A stretch of 64,000 nucleotides of DNA. Source: Streptosporangium album. GTDB taxonomy: Bacteria > Actinomycetota > Actinomycetes > Streptosporangiales > Streptosporangiaceae. Under the pieces are notes generated by a model. It made no database searches and had not been told where the DNA came from. It saw nothing but the letters and a program-made list of their open reading frames with translations. The DNA is taken from NCBI RefSeq assembly GCF_014203795.1, contig NZ_JACHJU010000001.1, positions 4,030,001 to 4,094,000 on the forward strand, given 5' to 3'. Shown here piece by piece: positions 52,392 to 62,710 of the stretch. Within the stretch, counting starts at the first letter, position 1. Each line of letters starts with the position of its first letter. The position numbers and the translations under genes were made by a program.

Positions 52392-52799
52392 ATGGATGCC
52401 GTGTCGAGGATCCGCGTCGTCATCGCCAAGCCCGGGCTCGACGGGCACGACCGTGGCGTGAAGATCGTGGCGCGGGCGCTGCGGGACGCCGGGATGGAGG
52501 TCGTCTACACCGGCCTGCACCAGACACCCGAGCAGATCGTCCGCACCGCCATCCAGGAGGACGCGGCGGCGATCGGGCTGTCCATCCTCTCCGGGGCGCA
52601 CATGACGCTCTTCGCGAAGGTCATCGAGCTCCTGAAGGAGAACGACGCCGCCGACATCGTGGTGTTCGGCGGCGGGATCATCCCGGACGCCGACATGCCC
52701 GAGCTCCGGCAGATGGGCGTGGCCCAGATCTTCACGCCGGGCGCCACCACCCAGGAGATCGTCGAGTGGGTGCGCGGTGCCGTTCCCGCCCGCGTTTGA
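52392..52799 (+). CDS. Cobalamin B12-binding domain protein
   Basis: A 135-residue stand-alone B12-binding domain like the small subunit or C-terminal domain of methylmalonyl-CoA-type mutases. [22 protein letters not shown] holds the DxHxxG cobalt-ligating motif, SGAHMTLF and [16 protein letters not shown] the other two, and [10 protein letters not shown] the nucleotide-loop end. It probably partners a catalytic mutase subunit encoded elsewhere. The ATG has an AGGAGG site. It lies just before sucC, and succinyl-CoA is the product of such mutases, so the placement makes metabolic sense. Confidence 0.9.
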   Translation: MDAVSRIRVVIAKPGLDGHDRGVKIVARALRDAGMEVVYTGLHQTPEQIVRTAIQEDAAAIGLSILSGAHMTLFAKVIELLKENDAADIVVFGGGIIPDADMPELRQMGVAQIFTPGATTQEIVEWVRGAVPARV

Positions 52800-52931
52800 C
52801 GACCCAGTGACCTGGTCATCCCCCTGTGGGGGCTAGGCTTCATTGGCGCAAAACCGCCGGGCTCCCTCTTCGATCATGGAGCCGGCCCGCCGATATCTGT
52901 ACACCAGCCGGACAAGCAAGGACGGACCCTC

Positions 52932-54113
52932 GTGGACCTGTTCGAACATCAGGCGAAGGAGCTCTTCGCGGAGTACGGCATCCCGGTGCCGCGTGGCATT
53001 GTCGCGCACACCGTGGAGGAGGCACGCGCGGCAGCCGAGCAGCTGACCGGCCGTGTCGTCGTCAAGGCACAGGTCAAGACCGGTGGCCGGGGCAAGGCCG
53101 GCGGCGTGAAGGTCGCCGACGACGCCGCCGACGCCGAGCAGAAGGCCACCCAGATCCTTGGCATGGACATCAAGGGCCACACGGTCCACAAGGTTCTGAT
53201 CGAGGAGGCCAGCGCGATCGCGGAGGAGTACTACTTCTCCTTCCTGCTCGACCGTGCGAACCGCACCTTCCTCGCCATCTGCTCCGCCGCGGGCGGCATG
53301 GACATCGAAGAGGTCGCACACAGCGCCCCGGAGAAGGTCGCCAAGATCCCGGTCTCCCCCCTGGACGGGGTCGACCGCGCCAAGGCCCGCGAGATCGCCC
53401 AGGCGGGCGGTCTGCCGGAGGTCGCGCTCGACGGCGCCGCCGAGCTCATCGAGAAGCTCTGGTGCGCCTTCGTCGACGAGGACGCCTCCCTGGTCGAGGT
53501 CAACCCGATGATCCTGTCCGCCGACGGCCAGGTCAAGGCCCTCGACGGCAAGGTCACCCTCGACGACAACGCGACCTTCCGCCAGGCCGACCACGCGGTC
53601 TTCGAGGACAAGGACGCGGAGGACCCTCTGGAGGCCGCGGCCAAGGAGAAGCACCTCAACTACGTCAAGCTCGACGGCAACGTGGGAATCATCGGCAACG
53701 GCGCGGGTCTGGTCATGTCGACCCTCGACGTGGTCGCCTACGCCGGCGAGGCGTTCCCGGGGCAGCCCAAGCCCGCCAACTTCCTCGACATCGGCGGCGG
53801 TGCCTCGGCAGAGGTCATGGCGGCCGGTCTGGAGATCATCATCTCCGACCCGTCCGTGAAGTCGATCTTCGTGAACGTCTTCGGCGGCATCACCGCCTGT
53901 GACGCGGTCGCCAACGGCATCGTCTCCGCCTTCCAGCTGCTGGAGAGTCGCGGCGAGGCCGTCAGCCGCCCGCTCGTCGTCCGGCTGGACGGCAACAACG
54001 CCGAACTCGGGCGGCGGATTCTCGCCGACGCCAAGCTTTCCGGCGTCGAACTGGTGGACACGATGGACGATGCGGCCAAGCGGGCCGCCGAACTCGCCGC
54101 GGTAGGTGCGTAA
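52932..54113 (+). CDS. sucC: Succinyl-CoA synthetase beta subunit
   Basis: A 393-residue ADP- or GDP-forming beta subunit of the citric-acid-cycle enzyme making ATP/GTP from succinyl-CoA. It has [22 protein letters not shown], the ATP-grasp motif [18 protein letters not shown], and the C-terminal CoA-ligase domain ([44 protein letters not shown]). GTG start. It overlaps sucD by one base (TAATG). Confidence 0.98.
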   Translation: MDLFEHQAKELFAEYGIPVPRGIVAHTVEEARAAAEQLTGRVVVKAQVKTGGRGKAGGVKVADDAADAEQKATQILGMDIKGHTVHKVLIEEASAIAEEYYFSFLLDRANRTFLAICSAAGGMDIEEVAHSAPEKVAKIPVSPLDGVDRAKAREIAQAGGLPEVALDGAAELIEKLWCAFVDEDASLVEVNPMILSADGQVKALDGKVTLDDNATFRQADHAVFEDKDAEDPLEAAAKEKHLNYVKLDGNVGIIGNGAGLVMSTLDVVAYAGEAFPGQPKPANFLDIGGGASAEVMAAGLEIIISDPSVKSIFVNVFGGITACDAVANGIVSAFQLLESRGEAVSRPLVVRLDGNNAELGRRILADAKLSGVELVDTMDDAAKRAAELAAVGA

Positions 54114-54988
54114 TGGCTATCTGGCTCACCGAGAAAAGCAAGATCATTGTTCAGGGCATGACCGGTGGTGAGGGCACCAAGCACACCCGCCGCATGCTCG
54201 CCTCCGGCGCCCGCGTCGTCGGCGGCGTCAACGCCCGCAAGGCCGGCACCACCCACGAGGGCCTGCCCGTCTTCGGCACCGTCGTCGAGGCCGTCAAGGA
54301 GACCGGTGCCGACGTGTCGGTCGTCTTCGTGCCCCCGGCGTTCACCAAGGACGCCGTCAAGGAGGCCATCGACGCCGAGATCCCGCTCTGCGTGGTGATC
54401 ACCGAGGGTGTCCCGATCCACGACACCACCGAGTTCTGGGCCTACGCGGTCGCCAAGGGCAACAAGACCCGCATCGTCGGGCCGAACTGCCCCGGCATCG
54501 CCTCGCCCGGTGCCTCCAACGCCGGCATCATCCCCGCCGACATCACCACCGCAGGCCGTATCGGCCTGGTGTCGAAGTCCGGGACGCTGACCTACCAGCT
54601 CATGTACGAGCTGCGGGACTTCGGCTTCTCCACCGCCGTCGGCATCGGCGGTGACCCCGTCATCGGCACCACGCACATCGACGCCCTCCAGGCGTTCCAG
54701 GACGACCCGGCCACCGACGCGATCGTGATGATCGGTGAGATCGGCGGCGACGCCGAGGAGCGCGCCGCCGCCTACATCGAGCAGCACGTGACCAAGCCGG
54801 TCGTCGCCTACGTCGCGGGCTTCACCGCCCCCGAGGGCAAGACCATGGGTCACGCGGGCGCGATCGTGTCCGGCTCGGCCGGCACCGCCCAGGCGAAGAA
54901 GGAGGCTCTGGAGAAGGTCGGCGTCCGCGTCGGCAAGACCCCGAGCGAGACCGCCCGCCTGATGCGCGAGGTCATGCAGGCCCGCTAG
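54113..54988 (+). CDS. sucD: Succinyl-CoA synthetase alpha subunit
   Basis: A 291-residue alpha subunit. It has a CoA-binding Rossmann domain ([19 protein letters not shown]), [16 protein letters not shown], and the ligase domain with the phosphohistidine region ([21 protein letters not shown]). It forms the heterotetramer with SucC, to which it is coupled by a one-base overlap. A strong terminator follows. Confidence 0.98.
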   Translation: MAIWLTEKSKIIVQGMTGGEGTKHTRRMLASGARVVGGVNARKAGTTHEGLPVFGTVVEAVKETGADVSVVFVPPAFTKDAVKEAIDAEIPLCVVITEGVPIHDTTEFWAYAVAKGNKTRIVGPNCPGIASPGASNAGIIPADITTAGRIGLVSKSGTLTYQLMYELRDFGFSTAVGIGGDPVIGTTHIDALQAFQDDPATDAIVMIGEIGGDAEERAAAYIEQHVTKPVVAYVAGFTAPEGKTMGHAGAIVSGSAGTAQAKKEALEKVGVRVGKTPSETARLMREVMQAR

Positions 54989-54995
54989 TTCCGCG

Positions 54996-55032
54996 GGGGA
55001 AGGCGCCCGGTGTCCTGCCGGGCGCCTTCCCC
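54996..55032 (+). terminator. Strong hairpin terminator after sucD
   Basis: A perfect 15-bp stem (54996-55010 and 55018-55032) with a 7-base loop, beginning 7 bases after the sucD stop. It ends the sucCD transcript and isolates the downstream membrane gene. Confidence 0.88.
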
Positions 55033-55118
55033 GTTCTCCGGCAGCCTCTCGTACGGCATGCGACACGCGGGGCGATGGAGTCCCGTCCACGCGGAAGATC
55101 CTGAGACCATCGACTATT

Positions 55119-56777
55119 GTGACGGCCCTTCTCGATCAGCTCCGGACGGTTCCCCGTAACGTCCTCAGCCGTATCCCCCTGCCCGGCGTCACGGGTGACG
55201 ACGACGTCCGGCGGCCGCTCCCCGTCTCCGGGATGCTCGCCGCCGCCTGGACGCTCGGCGTGGGTCTGGCGGTGCTCACCACCCTCACCCTGGTCGGCTG
55301 GATCGCCTCCCCCAAGGGGTCGCTCGGCCCGGGACTGCCCGGGGTCTTCCGCACCGCGGCACAGCTCTGGCTGGCGGCCCATCACGCGGGGTTCGCGATC
55401 CCGGGTGGCTCGGTCGGGCTGCTCCCGCTCGGGCTGACCGTGCTTCCGGCCTTGCTGCTGTACCGCGCCGGGATCTGGATGGCCAGGGACGCGGACCTGC
55501 GGCTGCGCCTCCCCGCCCGGCTGCCCAAGAACAGCCCCAAGGACGAGGCCAACGCCCGGCGCCGGGCCCAGCTCGTGCTGGTCGCCCAGGCGGGCGTCTC
55601 GCTGGCCGCGCCGTACGCGCTGCTGGCCGGGGGCATCGCGCTGGTCACCAGGAACGAGATCACCCAGCCGTTCCTCGGCGACGTCCTGATCAGCCACCTG
55701 GTGCTGGCCTTCCTGGCGGGCTCGCTGGCCACCGCCCGCACGATCGGGCCGTGGCGGTCGATGCTGCGCCTGCTGCCCGAACGGCTGCGCTCCGTCGTGG
55801 TCGCCTCGGCGGCCGCGCTGGGCATCATGCTCGTGGCGGGCGCCCTCCTCGTGCTCGGCGCCGTCGTGATGAACTTCGGGCAGGTCCAGGAGCTCTCCGG
55901 CGTCCTGTCGCCGGGTTTCGTCGGCGGCCTGCTGCTCCTGCTCATCCAGGGGCTCTACCTGCTCAACGCGGTCATCTGGGGGGTGGCCTACATCGCCGGT
56001 CCGGGCTTCGCGGTCGGCGCCGGCACTCTGGTCGCGCCGACGGGCGTCCAGCTCGGGACCGTGCCGAGCCTGCCGATCCTGGGGGCACTGCCGGAGACGG
56101 GCCCCACCCCGGCATGGGTGATGGTGGTGATCGCGCTGCCGTTCGCGGCAGGGGCGGTGGCGGGCGTCCTGGGCGTCAGGATCGCGCCGTCGCCCTCCTA
56201 CGAGGGGGCGCCGCTGTGGGGGTTCGTCTGCGGGCTGGTGACCGGTGCGGCGGCCGGAGTGCTGACCGCGCTGTCCGGTGGCTCGCTGGGGGGGACGAAG
56301 CTCTCCGCGGTCGGCCCGGCGGCCTGGGAGGTCATGCTCTCGGTGTCGCTGGAGGTGGGTGTCGCCGCGGGCATCTCGGCGGGACTGGCCAACTGGTGGC
56401 TGATCTTCCGGGGGCACAACACGGTCGTGGCCAAGGCCGCCGCCAGGGTCGGCACGGCCACCGAGCCGGTCCGCAGGGCAGGGGCCAGGATCGCCAAGGC
56501 GGCGGGGACGGTGGCCGGCAAGGTCGGATTCGCCGAGCCCGACGGGCCCCGCACGCTCCCGGGCCACTGGATGGACGCCACGGAGTGCGAGACCCAGCCG
56601 ATCCCGGTCATCAGGGACGACTGGGAGGACGAGCACGCCTCGGCGGCGGCGGAGAACCCGCCCGCGGCCCGCCACGACGGACCGCCGCGCCCGCCCCGGC
56701 GCGACATCGTCGACGAGTCCGACGACAAGGGCGGCCACGTGATCTACGTGGATCCCTACGCCTGGGACCGCGACTAG
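55119..56777 (+). CDS. DUF6350 polytopic membrane protein
   Basis: A 552-residue membrane protein with about 10 hydrophobic helices (for example AAAWTLGVGLAVLTTLTLVGWI, AALGIMLVAGALLVLGAVVMN, LANWWLIFRG) and a cytosolic C-terminal tail rich in Pro, Arg and Asp. The family (DUF6350) is actinobacterial and commonly sits between sucD and purN, as here. GTG 55119 is the likely start; no function is known. Confidence 0.85.
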   Translation: MTALLDQLRTVPRNVLSRIPLPGVTGDDDVRRPLPVSGMLAAAWTLGVGLAVLTTLTLVGWIASPKGSLGPGLPGVFRTAAQLWLAAHHAGFAIPGGSVGLLPLGLTVLPALLLYRAGIWMARDADLRLRLPARLPKNSPKDEANARRRAQLVLVAQAGVSLAAPYALLAGGIALVTRNEITQPFLGDVLISHLVLAFLAGSLATARTIGPWRSMLRLLPERLRSVVVASAAALGIMLVAGALLVLGAVVMNFGQVQELSGVLSPGFVGGLLLLLIQGLYLLNAVIWGVAYIAGPGFAVGAGTLVAPTGVQLGTVPSLPILGALPETGPTPAWVMVVIALPFAAGAVAGVLGVRIAPSPSYEGAPLWGFVCGLVTGAAAGVLTALSGGSLGGTKLSAVGPAAWEVMLSVSLEVGVAAGISAGLANWWLIFRGHNTVVAKAAARVGTATEPVRRAGARIAKAAGTVAGKVGFAEPDGPRTLPGHWMDATECETQPIPVIRDDWEDEHASAAAENPPAARHDGPPRPPRRDIVDESDDKGGHVIYVDPYAWDRD

Positions 56778-56799
56778 CGGACCCAGGCGGCCGGCGGAC

Positions 56800-57210
56800 T
56801 CAGGGAGCGAACGGGAACTGCAGCTCACCGGGCCGGATGAAGGGCATCTTCTTCTCCATCGCCCGTTCGAGATGCTCCGTGCACTCGTTCTGGGCGGTGA
56901 CGGTGCCCGCCCCCTTGCCGCACTCGGCGTAGGCGTTCAGCTCGTCACTGAAGTAGAACTGCGTGGCGGTCACCCCCAGGGAGATCAGCAGCACCAGCGA
57001 CGACATGACGATGCCGACGACCGCCGGGGCCGTCGACCTGACCGCCGACCGCAGGGCCCGGACCGCGCGGATCGAGGCGACGAGGGCGACGAGCGACATC
57101 ATGATCCCCGCAAGGGGGAGCATGAGCGTCAGCGCCATCGAGGCGAACGCGAGCCACAATGCCCGCCGTCCCGCACCCTCCGTCGGCCGTGCCTGGACGG
57201 GAGTCGTCAC
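56800..57210 (-). CDS. Small membrane protein, DUF4190-like
   Basis: A 136-residue protein with a short hydrophilic N-terminus and two to three helices (LWLAFASMALTLMLPLAGIMMSLVALVASI and AVVGIVMSSLVLLISLGVTATQFYF) followed by a Cys/Glu-containing tail. The pattern resembles DUF4190-type proteins. GTG 57210 has AAGGAGGTC directly upstream; the frame to 57342 extends past this site and overlaps purN's start region. It is divergent from purN. Confidence 0.75.
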   Translation of the reverse strand: MTTPVQARPTEGAGRRALWLAFASMALTLMLPLAGIMMSLVALVASIRAVRALRSAVRSTAPAVVGIVMSSLVLLISLGVTATQFYFSDELNAYAECGKGAGTVTAQNECTEHLERAMEKKMPFIRPGELQFPFAP

Positions 57211-57289
57211 CTGACCTCCTTGCATCGCGTGAGTGGACAGGCAGATACCCTTGCAGCGGCGTGAGTCCCCGTCCGAATGGAGTGCGTCG

Positions 57290-57910
57290 GTGTCATCCCA
57301 GGCCGCTCGGCTTGTGGTCCTCGTGTCCGGTTCTGGAACCAACCTACAGGCCCTTTTGGACGCTGTGGCAGATGAGTCTTACGGTGCCCGCATCGTGGCT
57401 GTGGGCGCCGACCGCGACGGCATCGAGGGGCTGGCCCGCGCGGAAGGCGCCGGCGTCCCCACCTTCGTCGAGAGGCTGGCCGACCATCCGGAACGGGCCG
57501 CCTGGGACCGGGCCGTCGCCGCGCGGATCGCCGAACACCGTCCGGACCTGGTCGTCTGCGCGGGATTCATGAAGATCCTCGGTGAGCCGACGCTGGCCAC
57601 CTTCCCCGTCCTCAACACCCATCCCGCGCTGTTGCCCTCCTTCCCGGGCGCGCACGGGGTCCGTGACGCGCTCGCGCACGGCGTGCGGATCACCGGCTGC
57701 ACCGTGATGCTCGCCGACGCGGGAGTCGACACCGGCCCGATCATCGCCCAGGAGGCCGTGCCCGTGCTGGACGGCGACGACGAGGCGGCCCTGCACGAGC
57801 GCATCAAGACCGTCGAGCGGAGCCTGCTCGTCGAGACCGTCGGCAGGATGGCCCGTGAGGGCTGGACCGTGACCGGCAGGACCTTTCGTTTCGGACGACC
57901 CGGCAGATGA
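57290..57910 (+). CDS. purN: Phosphoribosylglycinamide formyltransferase
   Basis: A 206-residue enzyme that formylates GAR with 10-formyl-THF, step three of purine synthesis. Motifs: VSGSGTNLQALLDAV, NTHPALLPSFPGAHGVRDAL with the catalytic Asn-His pair, and GCTVMLADAGVDTGPIIAQEAV including the catalytic Asp. The GTG at 57290 has GGAG 7 bases upstream; the frame starting at 57233 is longer but unsupported. It is 46 bases upstream of purH. Confidence 0.95.
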   Translation: MSSQAARLVVLVSGSGTNLQALLDAVADESYGARIVAVGADRDGIEGLARAEGAGVPTFVERLADHPERAAWDRAVAARIAEHRPDLVVCAGFMKILGEPTLATFPVLNTHPALLPSFPGAHGVRDALAHGVRITGCTVMLADAGVDTGPIIAQEAVPVLDGDDEAALHERIKTVERSLLVETVGRMAREGWTVTGRTFRFGRPGR

Positions 57911-57956
57911 GCCGGGCGTCCCGGATGACACCGGAACCAAATAGAAGGAGCACGAA

Positions 57957-59501
57957 GTGACCCGCATCGCCATCCGGCGCGCGTTGATCGCGGTGTATGA
58001 CAAGAGCGGGCTGGAGGAGCTGGCCCGCGGGCTCGACGCCGCGGGCGTGGAGATCGTCTCCACCGGCGGCACCGCCGCGAAGATCGCTTCGTTCGGTGTC
58101 CCCGTCACTCCCGTCGAGGCGCTGACCGGGTTCCCCGAGTGTCTCGACGGCCGCGTCAAGACCCTGCACCCGCGCGTGCACGCCGGCCTGCTGGCCGACA
58201 GCGGCAATCCCACCCACGTCAAGCAGCTCGAAGAGCTGGAGATCGACCCCTTCGAGCTGGTGGTGGTCAACCTCTACCCGTTCCAGGAGACCGTGGCCTC
58301 GGGCGCCTCCGACCGCGACTGCGTGGAGCAGATCGACATCGGCGGCCCCGCGATGATCCGGGCCGCGGCCAAGAACCACGGCACGGCCGCGATCGTGGTC
58401 GACCCCGGCGCCTACGGGGACGTGCTCGCGGCGGTGGCCGAGGGCGGCTTCACCGTCGCCGAGCGGCGACGGCTCGCCGCGGCCGCGTACGCCCACACCG
58501 CCGCCTACGACACGGCGGTGGCCTCCTGGTTCGCGAGCGGCTACGCCGCCGAGGAAGGGGCCTGGCCGCACTACATGGGTGCCGCGTGGACGCTCAGGTC
58601 GCCGCTGCGCTACGGCGAGAACCCGCACCAGGGGGCGGCGCTCTACTCCGGCCAGCGGGACGGGCTGGCCAATGCCGAGCAGTTGCACGGCAAGGAGATG
58701 TCCTACAACAACTACCTCGACGCCGACGCCGCCTGGCGGGCCGCCTGGGACTTCGCCGAGCCCGCCGTGGCGATCATCAAGCACCAGAACCCGTGCGGCA
58801 TCGCGGTCGGCGCCGACGTCGCCGAGGCGCACCGCAAGGCCAACGCCTGTGACCCGGTCTCCGCCTACGGCGGTGTGATCGCGGTCAACGGCGAGGTCAC
58901 CGAGGCGATGGCCCGGCAGGTCGCCGAGGTGTTCACCGAGGTCGTGGTGGCTCCGGCCTTCAGCGCCGAGGCCCTGGCCGTGCTCACCCGGAAGAAGAAC
59001 ATCCGGCTGCTGGCCTGTCCGAAGGGGCCGGACAACCCGGCGGAGTTCCGCCGGATCGACGGCGGCCTGCTGGTGCAGACCACCGACCGGGTCAACGCCC
59101 CCGGCGACGACCCGTCCGCCTGGGAGCTCAAGGCCGGCCCCGCGGTCTCCGCCGAGGTCCTCGCCGACCTGGCCTTCGCCTGGAAGGCCTGCCGCTCGGT
59201 GAAGTCCAACGCGATCCTGCTCGCCGCGGACGGCGCGAGCGTCGGCGTCGGCATGGGCCAGGTCAACCGGGTCGACTCGGCGCAGCTCGCGGTCTCCCGT
59301 GCCGGTGACCGCGCCCGGGGCTCCGTGGCGGCCTCCGACGCGTTCTTCCCGTTCGCAGACGGTCCCACGGTGCTCATCGACGCGGGTGTGAAGGCCATCG
59401 TGGAGCCCGGCGGCTCCATCAGGGACGAGGAGGTGATCGCCGCGGCCGAAGCCGCCGGGGTCACCCTCTACTTCACCGGCGCCCGCCACTTCTTCCACTG
59501 A
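57957..59501 (+). CDS. purH: Bifunctional AICAR transformylase / IMP cyclohydrolase
   Basis: A 514-residue enzyme doing the last two steps to IMP. The N-terminal MGS-like cyclohydrolase domain has [28 protein letters not shown] and [21 protein letters not shown]; the transformylase domain has [43 protein letters not shown] and [25 protein letters not shown] start with AGAAGGAG. A terminator follows at 59510. Confidence 0.98.
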   Translation: MTRIAIRRALIAVYDKSGLEELARGLDAAGVEIVSTGGTAAKIASFGVPVTPVEALTGFPECLDGRVKTLHPRVHAGLLADSGNPTHVKQLEELEIDPFELVVVNLYPFQETVASGASDRDCVEQIDIGGPAMIRAAAKNHGTAAIVVDPGAYGDVLAAVAEGGFTVAERRRLAAAAYAHTAAYDTAVASWFASGYAAEEGAWPHYMGAAWTLRSPLRYGENPHQGAALYSGQRDGLANAEQLHGKEMSYNNYLDADAAWRAAWDFAEPAVAIIKHQNPCGIAVGADVAEAHRKANACDPVSAYGGVIAVNGEVTEAMARQVAEVFTEVVVAPAFSAEALAVLTRKKNIRLLACPKGPDNPAEFRRIDGGLLVQTTDRVNAPGDDPSAWELKAGPAVSAEVLADLAFAWKACRSVKSNAILLAADGASVGVGMGQVNRVDSAQLAVSRAGDRARGSVAASDAFFPFADGPTVLIDAGVKAIVEPGGSIRDEEVIAAAEAAGVTLYFTGARHFFH

Positions 59502-59509
59502 TCTCCACG

Positions 59510-59551
59510 CTGGTGTACGGCTGCCGCACCGGTGTGGCAGCCGTACACCAG
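59510..59551 (+). terminator. Strong hairpin terminator after purH
   Basis: A perfect 16-bp stem (59510-59525 and 59536-59551) with a 10-base loop, 8 bases beyond the purH stop. Confidence 0.88.
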
Positions 59552-59652
59552 AGGTAGAAAAGTGGCGGACCGGACAGAATCTTCTGGTCGGAAAAGGTTT
59601 AAACCCCGGTTAACCTGAAGCATCCCCTCCGTCACCTCCGTGGAGATCCCTC

Positions 59653-59826
59653 ATGCCTTTGATGGACGTCGCCCTGAACGCCTTTGTGATCATGAGCGGA
59701 TTCTGGGAGAGTCCCTGGTTGCTCCTCATCTTCGCCGCCGGCGCCGCCTACCTCGGAGCCAAGGCCGTGGAGGTCATTCCCTTCACGCGCAGGATCATCG
59801 AGCGGAGGGAAGCGGAGCGCGGATGA
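59653..59826 (+). CDS. 57-residue single-helix membrane protein upstream of folD
   Basis: A short gene easily overlooked by length cut-offs. It encodes 57 residues with one hydrophobic helix (SPWLLLIFAAGAAYLGAKAV) and a basic end RRIIERREAERG. GGAG lies 7 bases upstream of the ATG. It lies 21 bases before folD, in the same direction, behind the purH terminator, so it is probably the first gene of a folD transcript. No homologue recognised. Confidence 0.6.
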   Translation: MPLMDVALNAFVIMSGFWESPWLLLIFAAGAAYLGAKAVEVIPFTRRIIERREAERG

Positions 59827-59847
59827 TCTCTTGGAAGGACTGAACCT

Positions 59848-60696
59848 GTGAGCGCCCAGACTCTGGACGGCAAGGCCACCGCGGCGAAGATCAAGGCAGA
59901 CCTCGCGGCACGGGTCGCCGTGCTGAAAGGGCGGGGCATCACCCCCGGGCTCGGCACCGTCCTGGTCGGTGACGACCCGGGCAGCCAGATCTACGTGGCG
60001 GGCAAACACCGCGACTGCGCCGAGGTCGGCATCGCCTCCATCCGCAGGGATCTGCCGGCGACCGCCACCCAGGCCGAGGTCGAGGCGGTCATCGACGAGC
60101 TCAACGCGGCCGAGGAGTGCACCGGCTACATCGTCCAGCTCCCGCTGCCCCGCCACCTCGACACCATGGCGCTGATCGAGCGGATGGACCCGGCGAAGGA
60201 CGCCGACGGCCTGCACCCGGTCAACCTGGGCCGTCTGGTCCACATGGTCGACGCGCCGCTGCCCTGCACCCCGCACGGCATCGTCCTGCTCCTGCAGGAG
60301 TACGGCGTGCCGATCAAGGGGGCCGAGGTCGTCGTGGTCGGCCGGGGCATCACCGTGGGCCGCTCACTCGGCCTGCTGCTGACCCGCCGCTCGGAGAACG
60401 CCACCGTCACCCTCTGCCACACCGGGACCGAGGACCTGGCGGCCCACACCCGTCGCGCCGACGTCATCGTCGCCGCGGCGGGCGTGCCTCACCTGATCAC
60501 GGCCGACATGGTCAAGCCCGGAGCCGCCGTGCTCGACGTCGGGGTCTCCCGGGTCGAGGGCAAGATCGCCGGTGATGTCGCCCCCGGCGTCAAGGACGTC
60601 GCGGGGTTCCTCACCCCCAACCCCGGTGGCGTGGGCCCGATGACCAGGGCCCTGCTGCTGACCAACGTGGTCGAGGCCGCCGAGAAGGTCGCCTAG
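59848..60696 (+). CDS. folD: Methylene-THF dehydrogenase / methenyl-THF cyclohydrolase
   Basis: A 282-residue folate enzyme making 10-formyl-THF, the cofactor used by the nearby PurN and PurH. Motifs: [23 protein letters not shown] with the catalytic Lys, [42 protein letters not shown] (nucleotide binding) and [16 protein letters not shown] 59848 with GGAAGGA upstream. It converges on the FHA-HTH gene with a 3-base gap. Confidence 0.97.
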   Translation: MSAQTLDGKATAAKIKADLAARVAVLKGRGITPGLGTVLVGDDPGSQIYVAGKHRDCAEVGIASIRRDLPATATQAEVEAVIDELNAAEECTGYIVQLPLPRHLDTMALIERMDPAKDADGLHPVNLGRLVHMVDAPLPCTPHGIVLLLQEYGVPIKGAEVVVVGRGITVGRSLGLLLTRRSENATVTLCHTGTEDLAAHTRRADVIVAAAGVPHLITADMVKPGAAVLDVGVSRVEGKIAGDVAPGVKDVAGFLTPNPGGVGPMTRALLLTNVVEAAEKVA

Positions 60697-60699
60697 GCG

Positions 60700-61353
60700 T
60701 CAGGACGCCCGGCGGCCGGCGGTGGTCGCCGGCGCCGAGGGCTCCGGGGTGCCGGCCGCTCGCTGCGGCGGCACCACCGGGGTGGGCCTGACCAGACCCA
60801 GGGCGACGACCTCGTTGGCCAGCCGGGTGCGCCGGTTGGTCCCCTCTGGAATCCTGAACTTCTGGTAGAGGCGGAGCAGGTGCTGCTTGACAGCGGCCTC
60901 CGTCACCACCAGATCGTCGGCGATCTCCCGCGCGGTGGCGGGTGCGACGAACGCCTCGTCCGACAGTGCCGGGCGGCACAGCGACGTGAGCACGTCCACC
61001 TCCCGCCGGGTCAGCTCCGGAGCCGCCGCCCGCCGGAGCTCGACCTCGGGGGCGAAGTCCTCGCGCGGGACTCCGCCGATCCTGCCTCGCGCGGCGCCGA
61101 AGGAGACGACGTCGCCGTCGTCGAGCACCCTCCGGGCGATCGGCCTGCCGTTCACCCGTGTGCCGTTGCGGGACAGGCCCAGATCAACGACATACAGGTA
61201 GGGCCCGCGCCGGACGAATTCCGCGTGCAGCCGGGAAACACTTGGATCGGTGAGCCGGATGTCAACTCCCCGGCCACGCCCGATCGTCGTGATCTCGGGG
61301 CGCAACGGGACCACCTCGCCAGTGTCCTCGATGCGTATGAACGGCCCCTCCAC
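60700..61353 (-). CDS. FHA domain protein with C-terminal helix-turn-helix
   Basis: A 217-residue regulator. An N-terminal FHA domain (TTIGRGRGVDIRLTDPSVSRLHAEF, then DLGLSRNGTRVNG) should bind phosphothreonine. The C-terminal helix-turn-helix (LTRREVDVLTSL, ATAREIADDLVVTEAAVKQHLLRLYQKFRI) is like LuxR-type or winged domains. A basic, Pro-rich tail ends the protein. The GTG at 61353 follows GGGGAGG by 7 bases. This arrangement links Ser/Thr protein kinase signals to transcription. It is divergent from citrate synthase. Confidence 0.9.
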   Translation of the reverse strand: MEGPFIRIEDTGEVVPLRPEITTIGRGRGVDIRLTDPSVSRLHAEFVRRGPYLYVVDLGLSRNGTRVNGRPIARRVLDDGDVVSFGAARGRIGGVPREDFAPEVELRRAAAPELTRREVDVLTSLCRPALSDEAFVAPATAREIADDLVVTEAAVKQHLLRLYQKFRIPEGTNRRTRLANEVVALGLVRPTPVVPPQRAAGTPEPSAPATTAGRRAS

Positions 61354-61534
61354 GGCAGTTCCTCCCCAGGTAGCCCGCCGTAACTATTCCTACAGCTCCG
61401 GCTTACCCAAACGAGGTGATGGGGAATCGCCTTTGCCAGAAGGAGAATCATTCGTGAAATTGGTCTGGACCTCTCGGGGGGGTTTCCCCTGCTCACGGGT
61501 AGACTTCGGGCGAAGATAAGCGGAGGAAACACTC

Positions 61535-62659
61535 ATGGCGGACAAGCCCACCAAAGGCCTCGCCGATGTCGTAGCCGCGTCCACAGCGCTCAGTGACATC
61601 GACGGTCAGGCCGGTCTCCTTTTCTATCGTGGCTACGACATCCACGATCTGGCCGGCCGCACCACTTTCGAAGAGACCGCCCATCTGCTGCAGCGCGGCA
61701 ACCTTCCCACCGGGGAACAGTTGGCCGCCTACGGAGCGCAGCTCGCCGGAGGACGTGAGCTCGGCGCTCTCGCCGAGGCGGACATTCCGGAGATCGCGGG
61801 GAAGCAGGCGCCCATGGAGGCGCTGCGCACGCTGGTCTCGCTGGCCAGCGCCGACGACGCGGACAAGGACTCCAACAGCCCTGAGGCCAACCTGCGCAAG
61901 GCCGCCCGGCTGACCGCGCAGCAGCCGCTCCTCGTCGCCCGCTACCACGCCGCCAGGACGGGCGCCACGATCCCGGAGCCGGACCCGGAGCTGAGCATCG
62001 CGGCCAACTTCCTGCTCCAGATCACCGGCCGTACCCCCGACCGGCACGAGGTGGAGATCTTCGACACCTGCCTGGTGCTCCACGCCGACCACACGATGAA
62101 CGCCTCGACGTTCGCCGCCCGCGTGTGCGCCGCGACCCTGTCGGACATGCACTCGGCCATCGTGGCGGCCATCGGCACGCTCAAGGGGCCGCTCCACGGC
62201 GGCGCCAACGAGCAGGTCATGCGCACCCTGGAGTCGCTCGACCCGTCCACCGTCGGGCAGGCCGTACGCGACAAACTCGCCGCCGGCGAGAAGATCATGG
62301 GCTTCGGGCACCGGGTCTACAAGACCGAGGACCCGCGAGCCACCCACCTGCGCAAAATGTCGCAGGACCTCGCGGACGCCTCCGGCGACGACACGTACTA
62401 CCGGATGTCCAAGGAGATGGAGGAGGTCGTCTTCGAGACGAAGGGCCTCTATCCCAACGTGGACTTCTACGCCGCGACCGTCTATCACTACCTCGGCATC
62501 CCGACAGACCTGTTCACTCCGGTCTTCTCGGTCAGTCGCATGGCAGGATGGACCGCACATGTCATCGAGCAGCACGCCGACAACCGCCTGATCCGCCCGG
62601 ACAGCGAGTACGTCGGTGAGCGCGACCAGAAGTGGAAGCCGCTCGCGGAGCGCGGGTGA
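61535..62659 (+). CDS. citA: Citrate synthase (or 2-methylcitrate synthase)
   Basis: A 374-residue enzyme of the short, Gram-positive-type citrate synthase family. Catalytic residues: His in LHGGANEQVM, His in GFGHRVYKTEDPR and Asp in VDFYAATVYHYLGIP. HADHTMNASTF is the usual N-terminal-domain motif. It condenses oxaloacetate with acetyl-CoA; a propionyl-CoA preference cannot be excluded from sequence. The ATG follows GGAGG. The neighbouring icd and nearby sucCD favour a main citric-acid-cycle role. Confidence 0.93.
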   Translation: MADKPTKGLADVVAASTALSDIDGQAGLLFYRGYDIHDLAGRTTFEETAHLLQRGNLPTGEQLAAYGAQLAGGRELGALAEADIPEIAGKQAPMEALRTLVSLASADDADKDSNSPEANLRKAARLTAQQPLLVARYHAARTGATIPEPDPELSIAANFLLQITGRTPDRHEVEIFDTCLVLHADHTMNASTFAARVCAATLSDMHSAIVAAIGTLKGPLHGGANEQVMRTLESLDPSTVGQAVRDKLAAGEKIMGFGHRVYKTEDPRATHLRKMSQDLADASGDDTYYRMSKEMEEVVFETKGLYPNVDFYAATVYHYLGIPTDLFTPVFSVSRMAGWTAHVIEQHADNRLIRPDSEYVGERDQKWKPLAERG

Positions 62660-62710
62660 TGAGCCGATGAGTGCCCGAACGGACGGCGGTCACAGGTGGG
62701 AACGGTGAGC

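Noticed and set aside
52938-52952. TGTTCGAACA palindrome as a LexA-type site
   Set aside because: It is inside the sucC coding sequence and lacks the 4-base centre of the actinobacterial SOS box.
54972-56828. A 618-codon minus-strand open frame
   Set aside because: Antisense to the DUF6350 gene. Its Arg, Gln and Pro-rich translation has no domain and runs across a terminator.
57911-57956. Riboswitch upstream of purH
   Set aside because: The spacer is only 46 bases, too short for a purine or other known riboswitch aptamer.
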